Shown here: in pieces, positions 8,535 to 16,808 of the stretch
Layout: each line of letters starts with the position of its first letter
Numbering within the stretch: the first letter of the stretch is position 1
Source: Streptomyces litmocidini
GTDB taxonomy: Bacteria; Actinomycetota; Actinomycetes; Streptomycetales; Streptomycetaceae
Assembly (NCBI RefSeq): GCF_014649755.1
Contig: NZ_BMTQ01000009.1
Location: 248,001-312,000 of the forward strand
Direction of reading: 5' to 3'
Length of the DNA stretch: 64,000 nucleotides
Translations under genes and position numbers: made by a program
Notes under the pieces: model-generated
What the model was told of the DNA's origin: nothing
What the model saw: the letters and a program-made list of their open reading frames with translations, nothing else
Database searches by the model: none

Positions 8535-8639
8535 GGAGCGGAGTCTCCCAGACGGAGGCGTGGGTGCGGCGTCGGGACGGGGCCGGAGGTGCGAGGGAAA
8601 TCCGGGGCGGGTGCGCTTCCCCCGGCGCTCCGGCGGCCG

Positions 8640-9002
8640 TCAGGCCGAGGCGGCCCTGGTGAGGAGGGCCCCCATGGCCGCGAGGACGGTGGGCTCGACG
8701 CGGTAGTACACCCAGGTGCCGCGCCGCTCCGAGGAGAGCAGCCCGGCCTCCTTCAGCTTCTTCAGGTGGTGGGAGACGGTGGGCTGGGAGACGCCGACGT
8801 CGGAGATGTCGCAGACGCACGCCTCGCCGCCCTCGTGCGAGGCGACGGAGGAGAAGAGCCGCAGCCGGACCGGATCGCCCAGCGCCTTGAACATCACGGC
8901 GGTCCGCTCGGCCTCCTCGGCGGTCAGTGGCCGCTCGTTCAGGGGCGGGCAGCAGGGCTCCGTCGCGGGCTCCAGCACCGGCAGCACCTTCATCTTCGAC
9001 AT
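8640..9002 (-). CDS. arsR: ArsR-family As(III)-type repressor
   Basis: 120 aa. The order is MSKMKV start, N-terminal EPCCPPL, ALGDPVRLRLF, the EACVCDI cysteine pair and the helix VSQPTVSHHLKKL. It is almost the same core as the repressor at 7539-7934. ATG 9002 is chosen; an open frame continues upstream only because the poly-G tract reads as poly-proline, which is not credible protein. It is divergent from the arsO-arsI-MFS operon, with an operator-like repeat overlapping its start region. Confidence 0.88.
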   Translation of the reverse strand: MSKMKVLPVLEPATEPCCPPLNERPLTAEEAERTAVMFKALGDPVRLRLFSSVASHEGGEACVCDISDVGVSQPTVSHHLKKLKEAGLLSSERRGTWVYYRVEPTVLAAMGALLTRAASA

Positions 9003-9004
9003 CC

Positions 9005-9026
9005 GTCTATGTTGACACATGTCGAA
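9005..9026. promoter_or_regulatory. ArsR operator-like site, copy 1
   Basis: Begins GTCTATGTTGA and ends TCGAA, and matches a 22-base site at 9182-9203 in 18 positions. It lies directly upstream of the third arsR start. It also contains an imperfect dyad TTGACA-CA-TGTCGAA, and ATGTCGAA here pairs with TTCGACAT at 8995-9002. Confidence 0.55.
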
Positions 9027-9050
9027 CCAGCCGCCCAGGGCTTCGCCCGG

Positions 9051-9089
<39 letters not shown>

Positions 9090-9181
9090 CTGCGGCGCGT
9101 GGCGCCATGGTGCGGATCCACGGCCGGCGTGCGCCCGTCCCGCCCCGTCGGCACGTGCTTGAGATCGCAATTTCGATGCAT

Positions 9182-9203
9182 GTCTATGTTGAAACTCATC
9201 GAA
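9182..9203. promoter_or_regulatory. ArsR operator-like site, copy 2
   Basis: Second copy of the GTCTATGTTGA...TCGAA site, 60 bases upstream of the arsO-like start. TTCGATG at about 9173 also pairs with CATCGAA across it. It is probably the control site of the arsO-arsI-MFS operon. Confidence 0.55.
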
Positions 9204-9263
9204 TCAAGTGCCATGCTGGAGGCGCAAGAGATCGACGAACGTCGAATCAAAAGGGGAAGAGCC

Positions 9264-10628
9264 GTGAACGTCACCGCCACCGACCAACTGCCCGTCGTGG
9301 TCGTCGGAGCCGGCCCCGCCGGCCTGGCCGCTGCCGCGCACCTCGTCGACCGGGGCCTGGAGCCCTTGGTCCTGGAAGCCGGCACCCGGGCGGGAGCCGC
9401 GGTTCGGGAGTGGTCCCACGTGCGGCTCTTCTCCGCCTGGGGCGAGGTCGTCGACCCGGTCGCCGAGAAGCTCCTGGCCCCGACCGGCTGGGTGAAGCCC
9501 GACGCGGACACGTACCCGACCGGTGGGGACTGGGCGGCCGCCTACCTTCAGCCGCTCGCCCACGTCCTCGGCGACAGGGTCCGGCTCGACGCCCGGGTCA
9601 CCGGCGTCTCCCGCACCGGACGCGACCGCGTCGTCGACGCCGACCGCGAGCAGCAGCCCTTCACCGTGTACGTCCGGTACGGCGACGGACGCGAGGAGCG
9701 GGTTCTCGCCCGGGCCGTGATCGACGCCTCCGGCACGTGGTCCACTCCGGGCCCGGCAGGCGGAGACGGGCTCCCGGCCCTCGGCGAACGTGCGGCGGCG
9801 GAGCGGATCTCCTACCGGGTTCCCGACCTCAAGGACCCTGCCGCACGGGCCCGTTATGCAGGCAGGCGCACCGCCGTCATCGGTTCCGGAGCCTCGGCCT
9901 TCACGGCACTCGCCTCGCTCGCCGCCCTCGCGAAGTCCCCGGGCGGTGCGGACACCCGTGCGACATGGATCCTGCGGCGCGGCATCTCGGGCAACACCTT
10001 CGGCGGGGGCGGCGCCGACCAGCTCCCCGCCCGTGGAGCCCTCGGCCTCGCGGCGAAGGCCGCGGTCGACGAGGGGTACGCGGACGCCGTCACCGGCTTC
10101 CGCACGGACGCGATCGAGCGCGACGGCGAGCGCCTGGTCCTGGTCTCCGAGGACGGCCGTCGGCTCGACCCCGTCGACGAGGTCATCGTCCTGACCGGCT
10201 TCCGCCCCGACCTGACTTTCCTCGGCGAGCTGCGTCTGGGCCTCGACGAGCGGCTCCAGGCCCCCGTCGAGCTGGCCCCGCTCATCGACCCGAACCAGCA
10301 CTCCTGCGGCACGGTGTACCCACACGGTGTGAAGGAGCTGGCGCACCCGGAGCCGGGCGTGTACCTGGTGGGGATGAAGTCCTACGGCCGCGCTCCGTCC
10401 TTCCTGGCCCTCACCGGCTACGAGCAGGTCCGATCGGCCGTCGCGGCCATCGCCGGTGACCGTGAGTCCGCCGAACGCGTCGAGCTCGTACTCCCCGAGA
10501 CCGGGGTCTGTGGCGGCGCCGGCCTCTTCGACCAGCCCGCCGACGCCACGACCGACGGCGGCTGCTGCGCGGCCCCGACGGCACTCCGGACCGGCGTCGG
10601 AGCCCCGGCCGCCTCCGGCGGCTGCTGA
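9264..10628 (+). CDS. FAD/NAD(P)H-dependent monooxygenase, ArsO-like
   Basis: 454 aa flavoprotein. It has an FAD Rossmann motif VVVGAGPAGLAAAAHL at the N-terminus, a second dinucleotide motif TAVIGSGASAF in the middle and the late VYLVGMKSYGRAPSF segment. This is the arrangement of the flavin-binding monooxygenases found next to arsR/arsI (ArsO). The reaction is unproved; oxidation of an arsenical is inferred from context. The C-terminal tail is cysteine-rich (CGGAG, GGCCAAP, final GGC). GTG 9264 has AAGGGGAAG upstream. It begins the operon arsO-arsI-MFS, with 34 and 7 bases between genes. Confidence 0.82.
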   Translation: MNVTATDQLPVVVVGAGPAGLAAAAHLVDRGLEPLVLEAGTRAGAAVREWSHVRLFSAWGEVVDPVAEKLLAPTGWVKPDADTYPTGGDWAAAYLQPLAHVLGDRVRLDARVTGVSRTGRDRVVDADREQQPFTVYVRYGDGREERVLARAVIDASGTWSTPGPAGGDGLPALGERAAAERISYRVPDLKDPAARARYAGRRTAVIGSGASAFTALASLAALAKSPGGADTRATWILRRGISGNTFGGGGADQLPARGALGLAAKAAVDEGYADAVTGFRTDAIERDGERLVLVSEDGRRLDPVDEVIVLTGFRPDLTFLGELRLGLDERLQAPVELAPLIDPNQHSCGTVYPHGVKELAHPEPGVYLVGMKSYGRAPSFLALTGYEQVRSAVAAIAGDRESAERVELVLPETGVCGGAGLFDQPADATTDGGCCAAPTALRTGVGAPAASGGC

Positions 10629-10662
10629 CCCCGCCCCATCCACCCACAGCTGGAGGAACACG

Positions 10663-11130
10663 ATGTCCCGCGTACAGCTCGCCCTGCGCGTTCCCGACCT
10701 GGCGGCATCCGTCGCCTTCTACACGAAGCTCTTCGGCACCGAACCGGCCAAGCTCCGTGACGGCTACGCCAACTTCGCCCTCGCGGAACCGCCGCTCAAG
10801 CTCGTCCTCATCGAAGGCACCGGGAACGAGGACACCCGTCTGGACCACCTCGGTGTGGAGGTCGACACCACCGAGGCGGTCCACGCCGCCACGGCCCGCC
10901 TGGGCGAGGCCGGTCTGCCGACGACGGAGGAGAACGACACCACCTGTTGTCACGCCCTCCAGGACAAGGTGTGGGTCCACGGCCCCGGCCGCGAACCGTG
11001 GGAGGTGTACGTCGTCAAGGCCGACGCCGACACCCTGACCAAGCAGCAGGGCAGCACCTGCTGCGCTGGCACGGCCGCCAGCACCGACAGCGACGCGAGG
11101 GAACCGGTCACCGCCGGCGGATGCTGCTGA
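10663..11130 (+). CDS. arsI: ArsI/CadI-family dioxygenase, C-As lyase
   Basis: 155 aa vicinal-oxygen-chelate protein. It begins with MSRVQLALRVPDL, has GYANFAL and LKLVLIEG, and the diagnostic DTTCCHALQDKVWV carrying the vicinal cysteines that bind trivalent aryl or methyl arsenicals. The expected metal ligands are present: Gln5, the histidine of LDHLGVEV and the glutamate in EPWEVYV. Family members cleave the C-As bond of MAs(III) and trivalent aromatic arsenicals using Fe(II) and O2. The tail adds TCC and GGCC cysteines. The ribosome site GGAGGA precedes the ATG. Confidence 0.9.
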   Translation: MSRVQLALRVPDLAASVAFYTKLFGTEPAKLRDGYANFALAEPPLKLVLIEGTGNEDTRLDHLGVEVDTTEAVHAATARLGEAGLPTTEENDTTCCHALQDKVWVHGPGREPWEVYVVKADADTLTKQQGSTCCAGTAASTDSDAREPVTAGGCC

Positions 11131-11137
11131 CCTCTCG

Positions 11138-12355
11138 ATGTCCGACCTTCACACCCGCGGAGCCGCGGCCGGAGCAGGGGACCGGTCGCGGCCTCGCGCC
11201 GCCCTGCCCGCGCTCTGCGCCACCCAGATCACCAGCTGGGGCACCGTCTACTACGCCTTCCCGGTCCTGAACCCGCAGATCACCGCCGACAGCGGCTGGT
11301 CCACCGGCGCCACGACGGCGGCGTTCTCGTTCGCCCTGGTCGTCTCCGGTCTCACCGGAATCCGGGTCGGCCCGATCATCGACCGCCGCGGCCCGCGCAC
11401 GGTCATGACGGCAGGCTCTGTGGCCGGAGTCCTGAGCCTGGTGATCGTCGCCCTGGCGCCGAACCTGCCGGTGTTCTTCGCCGGCTGGCTGTTGGGCGGA
11501 TTCGCCATGGCGGCCACCTTCTACCAGCCCGCGTTCGCCGCACTCACCCGCTGGTGGGCTCCTGACCACGTCCGCGCCCTCACGATCGTCACCCTCGCCG
11601 GTGGGCTCGCCTCCACCGTCTTCGCCCCGCTCACCGCCGCCCTGGCCGACCACCTGTCGTGGCGCGCGACCTATCTGGTGCTGGCGGCGATCCTCGCCAC
11701 CGTCACGGTCCCGGCCCACGCGATCGCCCTCAGGGCCCCCTGGCCCCCGGCGGCACCCTCCCCGGCCGATACGGTCGCGGGCCCCGGCGCCGTAGCCCGA
11801 AGCCGGCCGTTCCTCCTGCTCGCGGTCGCGTTCACCCTCTCCGCCTTCGCGATGTACGCCGTCGTCGTCACCCTCGTCCCGCTCCTGCTCGAACGCGGCT
11901 ACACCACAGCCCAAGCGGCCTGGGCGCTCGGCCTCGGCGGCGCGGGCCAGACCCTCGGCCGCACCCTCTACGCGCCGCTGGCCCGCCGTACCGGTGCGAC
12001 GGTCCGCACCGTGGTCCTCATCGCACTCGGCGCCCTGACCACGGCGGCACTCGCCGTCACACCGGGCCCGTACGGCCTGGTGATCGCGGTGTCGATCGCG
12101 GCCGGCACGGTCCGCGGCAACCTCACCCTCCTCCAGGCGACCGCGATCACCGACCGGTGGGGCACACAGCACTACGGCCGCCTCTCCGCGATCCTCGGTG
12201 CTCCAGCCATGACGGCCTCGGCTCTCGCGCCCTTCGCGGCAGCCACCCTCGCCTTGGTCCTGGGAGGTCACCCGGAGCTGTTCGGAGTGCTTGCCGGTCT
12301 CGGGGCGGCGTCTGCTTTCGTGGCCACGGCGACATCCGTACGCGGCAAGAAGTGA
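11138..12355 (+). CDS. MFS transporter of the arsenic operon
   Basis: 405 aa, about 12 transmembrane segments with the MFS loop GPIIDRRGPRTVM between the early helices and a central cytosolic loop (near residues 200-220) rich in Pro and Ala. It begins 7 bases after arsI, so it is the third gene of the operon. MFS exporters in ars operons (ArsK, ArsJ) pump arsenite, organoarsenicals or arseno-phosphoglycerate. No GAPDH partner is here, which speaks against the ArsJ route. An ArsK-like efflux role is inferred from position only. Confidence 0.8.
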   Translation: MSDLHTRGAAAGAGDRSRPRAALPALCATQITSWGTVYYAFPVLNPQITADSGWSTGATTAAFSFALVVSGLTGIRVGPIIDRRGPRTVMTAGSVAGVLSLVIVALAPNLPVFFAGWLLGGFAMAATFYQPAFAALTRWWAPDHVRALTIVTLAGGLASTVFAPLTAALADHLSWRATYLVLAAILATVTVPAHAIALRAPWPPAAPSPADTVAGPGAVARSRPFLLLAVAFTLSAFAMYAVVVTLVPLLLERGYTTAQAAWALGLGGAGQTLGRTLYAPLARRTGATVRTVVLIALGALTTAALAVTPGPYGLVIAVSIAAGTVRGNLTLLQATAITDRWGTQHYGRLSAILGAPAMTASALAPFAAATLALVLGGHPELFGVLAGLGAASAFVATATSVRGKK

Positions 12356-12650
12356 TTCCGATCGTCGAGGCCGACGGTCCCGGCACGCACGTCGTGGAGC
12401 CCTCGCCCACCGGACCGTCGTACCGGACCAGGAGCGGGGCTTCCGCCTCCCGCCGGAGACGTTCGCTCCTCTCGTGGAGTCCCTGGTACGGCCGGATCGT
12501 CCCTGCCACCCGAAACCGCCCCCCGGCCCGTGCCGCGCTCTCGGCGAGGACGCGCGTGACCGGTGGCGGCGGGACGACCCGGCCGGCCCCGCGTGGGCCC
12601 TGGCCGATCTCCGCGATGCCGTGCGGAGGACAGGCGTGGAGCGGGAGGGG
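12356..12650. other. intergenic gap, no gene seen
   Basis: About 295 bases between the convergent MFS and carboxypeptidase genes. Open frames here have no recognisable features and no ribosome site. Confidence 0.6.
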
Positions 12651-13409
12651 TCAGGCCACGCCGTCCTGCCACCACCAGGACTGCGACCCGTAGGGGTACT
12701 CGACCCGGGAGTCGACGTGCTGCCACGAGACCGTGTAGGTCTCCAGGCCCGAGTAGCCGCAGGTCTCGGCCTTCTGGTAGACGGTCTTCGTGGACAGGCC
12801 GGAGACGGCGACGTCCGCGGCGATCCCGTACAGGTGCATGGAGTTGGAGGCGCCACCCACCGACGCGTTGTGGGAGATGCTGCGGAAGCCGGAGTTGACC
12901 GTGACGGCCAGGTCGCCGCACTTCTTGCGAAGCGCCTCCAGCTTGTACATGGTGCGGCGCACGTTCTCCTTGACGGTCGTGGCGCCCACCTTGCCACCCG
13001 AGAAGCCGGAGCCGTCCTTGCTCTCGAACTCGGAGAAGTCGAAGTGCGCGGTCGATCCGTCGGAGCTCTCCAGGGCGTTGAGCCGGCCGAACGTCTCCGG
13101 CCCCGCCACACCGTCCACGGTGAGTCCGTACGCGGCCTGGAACCGACGGAGCGCCGCCTCGGTGCCGGGGCCGAAGTCACCGTCCAGCGACACGAAGGTC
13201 TGCTGGGCCGAGCCGGCGGCCCAGCCGGCGATCCGGATCTGGAGCTCCTTGACGGCCGCACCGCTGGAGCCCTGGGAGAGCTGCGAGGGCCAGCCGTAGG
13301 CGGCGGCCGGGGCGGCGAGGGCCAGGCCGGTGCCGACGGCCAGACCGGTGGCGGCCACCGCGCCGGCGCCGTAGCGCAGCAGCGAGCGTCGGGAGAGGTC
13401 GGATGTCAT
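12651..13409 (-). CDS. exported M15-family D-Ala-D-Ala carboxypeptidase with peptidoglycan-binding domain
   Basis: 252 aa. The N-terminus is a twin-arginine signal (RRSLLRYG then a long hydrophobic stretch to APAAA), so Tat export is likely. Next comes a PG_binding_1 repeat (roughly residues 45-105, with DGDFGPGTEAALRRFQ) and then the M15A zinc peptidase domain. Zinc ligands are visible in SMHLYGIAADV (His and Asp) and WQHVDSR (His). Such enzymes, including the Streptomyces albus G enzyme, trim the terminal D-Ala of peptidoglycan stems. It follows a transglycosylase gene on the same strand by 17 bases, so the two form an operon. Confidence 0.9.
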   Translation of the reverse strand: MTSDLSRRSLLRYGAGAVAATGLAVGTGLALAAPAAAYGWPSQLSQGSSGAAVKELQIRIAGWAAGSAQQTFVSLDGDFGPGTEAALRRFQAAYGLTVDGVAGPETFGRLNALESSDGSTAHFDFSEFESKDGSGFSGGKVGATTVKENVRRTMYKLEALRKKCGDLAVTVNSGFRSISHNASVGGASNSMHLYGIAADVAVSGLSTKTVYQKAETCGYSGLETYTVSWQHVDSRVEYPYGSQSWWWQDGVA

Positions 13410-13426
13410 GGTCGAGTCCTCTTCCT

Positions 13427-14188
13427 CTAGTACCAGTTGTGGGACTGCCAGAAGGACCACGCCGCGCACGGGGTGCCGTACCGCGACTTGACGTAGTCGA
13501 GGCCCCACTCGATCTGGGTGGCCGGGTTGGTCTGCCAGTCCGCTCCCGCCACGGACATCTTGTCGCCGGGCAGGGCCTGCGGGATGCCGTACGCGCCGGA
13601 CGAGGGGTTCGTGGCGTACACCTTCCAGGTGCTCTCGCGGATCCAGAGGTTGTCCAGGCAGTCGAACTGGCTGCTCACGGACCAGCCGTGCTCGGTGGTC
13701 TTCCACTGACCGGTGATCTTCACGGTGCGGGCGACGCGCATCGCGTTCATGGTCGCGGGGCCTGTGATGCCGTCGGCGGACAGGCCGTTCGCCTGTTGCC
13801 AGGCCGCCACCTTGGACTTGGTGCCGTCGCCGTAGGCGCCATCGGCGGTGGTTCCGACCTTGCGCTGCACCTCCATCACCTTGTTGTGCAGGGCGAGTTC
13901 GGTGCGACTGCCGTAGTCGCCGTCCTCGGCCAGCCCGTTGTCGTGCTGGAAGGAACGGACCGCGGTGCTGGTCTGGGAGCCGTAGACGCCGTCGATGCCG
14001 CTGTACGGCAGGTAACCGATCCCCGCGAGATTGCGCTGGAGCCAGGTGGTGGAGTCCAGGGCGTGCGCGGGGGCAAGGGGCGCCAGCACGGCGAGCAGGG
14101 TGACGAACAGCACGAGTGCCGCGCGGGCGACGGGCAGCCGGGGGGCCGGCACCTGGGAGGCCGGAAGGGCCGTACCGATGGGTATCAC
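13427..14188 (-). CDS. secreted transglycosylase with two peptidoglycan-binding repeats
   Basis: 253 aa. A Sec-type signal (hydrophobic LVLFVTLLAVLAPLAPAHA) precedes two PG_binding_1 repeats (DGVYGSQTSTAVRSFQ and DGAYGDGTKSKVAAWQ), then a C-terminal lytic-transglycosylase-like domain. That domain has RESTWKVYATNPSSGAYGIPQ with the catalytic glutamate, followed by QIEWGLDYVKSRYGTP. It would cleave the glycan strand while the downstream carboxypeptidase trims stems. GTG 14188 is used, with AAGGA upstream; no ATG gives a proper signal peptide. The leader RNA contains a strong hairpin. Confidence 0.88.
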   Translation of the reverse strand: MIPIGTALPASQVPAPRLPVARAALVLFVTLLAVLAPLAPAHALDSTTWLQRNLAGIGYLPYSGIDGVYGSQTSTAVRSFQHDNGLAEDGDYGSRTELALHNKVMEVQRKVGTTADGAYGDGTKSKVAAWQQANGLSADGITGPATMNAMRVARTVKITGQWKTTEHGWSVSSQFDCLDNLWIRESTWKVYATNPSSGAYGIPQALPGDKMSVAGADWQTNPATQIEWGLDYVKSRYGTPCAAWSFWQSHNWY

Positions 14189-14247
14189 TCCGAGTCCTTG
14201 TCTTCGCGGGTCGACGCCGTTGCCTCGACGGATGCACGCCGAGATGG

Positions 14248-14275
14248 CCAAGTCGCCTGCGTACGGGCGACTTGG
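14248..14275 (-). promoter_or_regulatory. 10-bp hairpin in the leader of the cell-wall operon
   Basis: CCAAGTCGCC-N8-GGCGACTTGG, a perfect 10-bp stem 60 bases upstream of the transglycosylase start. It could be an attenuator or an operator. I looked for the c-di-AMP riboswitch that often precedes actinobacterial cell-wall hydrolases and could not recognise it. Confidence 0.45.
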
Positions 14276-14467
14276 TGGCTGAAGCCATGGTGCCGTCGGG
14301 GTCCGTGGTGAGGACCCCCTCGGGAGCGGTACGGGACGGTCCGGGACGTGCGGGACGCGCGGTGCGCGGGGGCCGGGAAGGCGTGGGACGCGTTCCCGCA
14401 ACGGCTCCCGCCTGTGGTGCACACCGTTCGGGCGTGCTTCGAGCGGCTGCTGTCGTGAAGCAGGCCG

Positions 14468-14512
14468 GGGACGACCAGGTCTGGGACGACCAGGTCTGGG
14501 ACGACCAGGCGT
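14468..14512. repeat. 15-bp tandem repeat, three copies
   Basis: GGGACGACCAGGTCT twice exactly and a third copy with two changes. It lies in a gene-free stretch (14276-14777) upstream of the cell-wall operon and downstream of the OYE-like gene. I see no other structure in that stretch. Confidence 0.8.
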
Positions 14513-14777
14513 GGGACACCGGGCTCGGAGGAGGCCTCGCGGAACGGGACCGGCCCGCCGACCCGCCGCGGCTCGCGCGTGTCCTCCGTGCGCATGCCGA
14601 CCGCGGCCCGGTGGGGCGCCGTCCGGTGGCATCGGCGGCACGCCGGACACGGGCCGAGCAGCAACGCAGGGACGGGCGAGGGGCGACACGTCGCTGTGCG
14701 GCGCGGGGGCGGCGGTACGCGAAGAGCTCAGGGGCGAACGGTGTGCAGGCCCTCCGGCGGCGACGGAATCACCACGT

Positions 14778-16754
14778 CTACAACCCGGACGCCACCGTCA
14801 GGCCCTCCAGCACCGCCTCCTCCACCGTGCGCGGGCTGACGCAGTCGCCCACCGCGAAGACGCGGTCGGGCGTGACGCCCAGGGCGAGCGGGTCGAGATC
14901 GGTGACCGGCAGGTGGCCCTGGGCCAGGACGACTCCGGCCGTGCCCTCCAGCACCACCGGGTCCTCGGTCAGGGTGTGCTGCAGGTAGACGGTGTCGTCG
15001 TCCGCGCCGTGGAGCCGGACGTGGGGAACGATCTCGATCCGGGCGCGCACGGCCTGGGCCAGCATGGCGACGCGTACGTACTGCTGCAGGTGCTCGCCGG
15101 CCGCGAAGCCGGTCACGCAGAGGGTCACCTTCCGGCCCTGGCCGGCCAGGAGGAGGGCGGTGCCGAGGCCGATCCAGTCGCCGCGCCAGTCCGCCACCAC
15201 GATCCGTCCCCGGCGGCCGCGCGGGACCTCGGCGTCGCCGCGGATCACCGACCAGGCGTCCAGCACCACCGGGTCGTCCATCAGCTCCATGCGCGGGCGG
15301 CGGGGCCGGGCCCCGGTCGCGAGGACCACGGCGTCCGGGGCCGCGGCGGCGAGGTGCGGTGCGTCGATCCGCGAGCCCGTCACGACGCGGACTCCGGCAC
15401 GGTGCGCCTCGCCCTCCAGGTTGGTGATCACACCTCCGAACTCGGCCCGCCCCGGAAGCCGTTCGGCAAGGAGCACCTGGCCGCCCACACGTCGGCCCGC
15501 CTCGTGCAGTTCCACGTCGTGGCCGCGCGCGGCCGCCACGGCCGCGGCCTTCAGGCCGGCCGGGCCGCCGCCGACGACCAGCACCTTCCTGCGTCGTGTC
15601 ACGAGCGGCAGGACCCCGAAGCGACGTTCCCGTCCCGTCTCCGGGTGCTGGATGCAAGAGAGGGGACGGCCGAGCTGGAAGTGGCCGATGCAGGCCTGGT
15701 TGCAGCCGACGCACGCACGGATCTCCCCGGTACGGCCTTCGGCGGTCTTGGCCGGCAGGTCAGGGTCGCAGATCAGCGCCCTGGTCATCGCACAGGCGTC
15801 GGCCTGCCCGTCCGCGAGGATCCGCTCGGCCTCCTGCGGCTGGTTGATCCGGCCGGCCACCATCACCGGGACGCCGACCACCGCGCGTACCTTCGCGGCG
15901 AGCGGGGCGGTGTAACCGGCGGGCCGGAACATGGGCGGAGCGATGTGCTCGGCTCCGGACAGGCTGGACGAGCTGCCCGCGCACACCGAGACGTAGTCGA
16001 GGAGTCCTTCGGCGTCGAGCCGGGCGACGGTCTCCAGGACCAGCTCCGTGTCCAGGCCGTCATGGCTGAGTTCGTCGCCCGAGACGCGCAGGCCGACGGC
16101 GAAGCCCGGTCGGGCCTCCGCCCGGGCGCTGCGCAGCGCCTCGCGCAGGAACCGCAGCCGCCCCTCGCGGTCGCCGCCCCAACCGTCGGTCCGGACGTTG
16201 ACGTGGGGGCTGAGGAACTGCGCCGGCAGGTAGCCGTGGCTGGCGACGACCTCCACGCCGTCGAGTCCGGCCTCGCGCAGTCGGCGCGCGGCTTGTCCGT
16301 AACCGTCGACGACCTCGTGGATCTCCGCCTCGGTCATGGCGCGCGGCATGACGTGGAAGCGCTCGCTCGGCGTGGCCGAGGGCGCCCACGCCACCGGCGC
16401 GGTGCCGTCCCCGGACTCCAGGATCTCCCGGCCGGGGTGGAACAGCTGGCCGAAGACCTTCGTACCGTGCCGGTGCACCGCCGCCGCGAGTCGGGCGTAG
16501 CCGGGGACGCACGCGTCGTCCGTGGCCATCAGCACGTGCGTGGTGTAGCGGGCGGACTCGTGCACGCCGGAGACCTGGAGCACGATCAGGCCGACGCCGC
16601 CCGCGGCGCGGGCCTCGTGGTAGGCGATCAGGTCATCGGTCACCGAGCCGTCCTCGGCCAGGACCGTGTCGTGGCCGGAGGACAGGATCCGGTTGGGCAC
16701 GGTGACGCCGCCCACCCTCAACGGGCTGAACAGGTGGGGGAACCGCGTCGTCAT
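14778..16754 (-). CDS. OYE-type NADH:flavin oxidoreductase with 4Fe-4S and FAD domains
   Basis: 658 aa, same layout as trimethylamine dehydrogenase and 2,4-dienoyl-CoA reductase FadH. The N-terminal old-yellow-enzyme barrel (about 1-365) binds FMN. It is followed by the iron-sulfur cysteines CVGCNQACIGH plus a fourth cysteine in LSCIQHP, then an FAD/NAD domain starting VLVVGGGPAGLKAA (about 395 on) and ending VFAVGDCVSPRTVEEAV. Family members demethylate or dehydrogenate amines and betaines, or reduce enoyl substrates. The amine oxidase upstream in the same operon favours an amine substrate. It starts 54 bases after the XRE-TetR gene. Confidence 0.87.
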   Translation of the reverse strand: MTTRFPHLFSPLRVGGVTVPNRILSSGHDTVLAEDGSVTDDLIAYHEARAAGGVGLIVLQVSGVHESARYTTHVLMATDDACVPGYARLAAAVHRHGTKVFGQLFHPGREILESGDGTAPVAWAPSATPSERFHVMPRAMTEAEIHEVVDGYGQAARRLREAGLDGVEVVASHGYLPAQFLSPHVNVRTDGWGGDREGRLRFLREALRSARAEARPGFAVGLRVSGDELSHDGLDTELVLETVARLDAEGLLDYVSVCAGSSSSLSGAEHIAPPMFRPAGYTAPLAAKVRAVVGVPVMVAGRINQPQEAERILADGQADACAMTRALICDPDLPAKTAEGRTGEIRACVGCNQACIGHFQLGRPLSCIQHPETGRERRFGVLPLVTRRRKVLVVGGGPAGLKAAAVAAARGHDVELHEAGRRVGGQVLLAERLPGRAEFGGVITNLEGEAHRAGVRVVTGSRIDAPHLAAAAPDAVVLATGARPRRPRMELMDDPVVLDAWSVIRGDAEVPRGRRGRIVVADWRGDWIGLGTALLLAGQGRKVTLCVTGFAAGEHLQQYVRVAMLAQAVRARIEIVPHVRLHGADDDTVYLQHTLTEDPVVLEGTAGVVLAQGHLPVTDLDPLALGVTPDRVFAVGDCVSPRTVEEAVLEGLTVASGL

Positions 16755-16808
16755 GGAACGTCCTTTCTCGGGCCCGGGCGGGCGGCCGGAAGGGGCCGCC
16801 GCGCCCCG

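Noticed and set aside
14190..14460. c-di-AMP (ydaO-type) riboswitch before the cell-wall operon
   Set aside because: Expected from context, but I could not find the conserved core; only a simple hairpin is visible.
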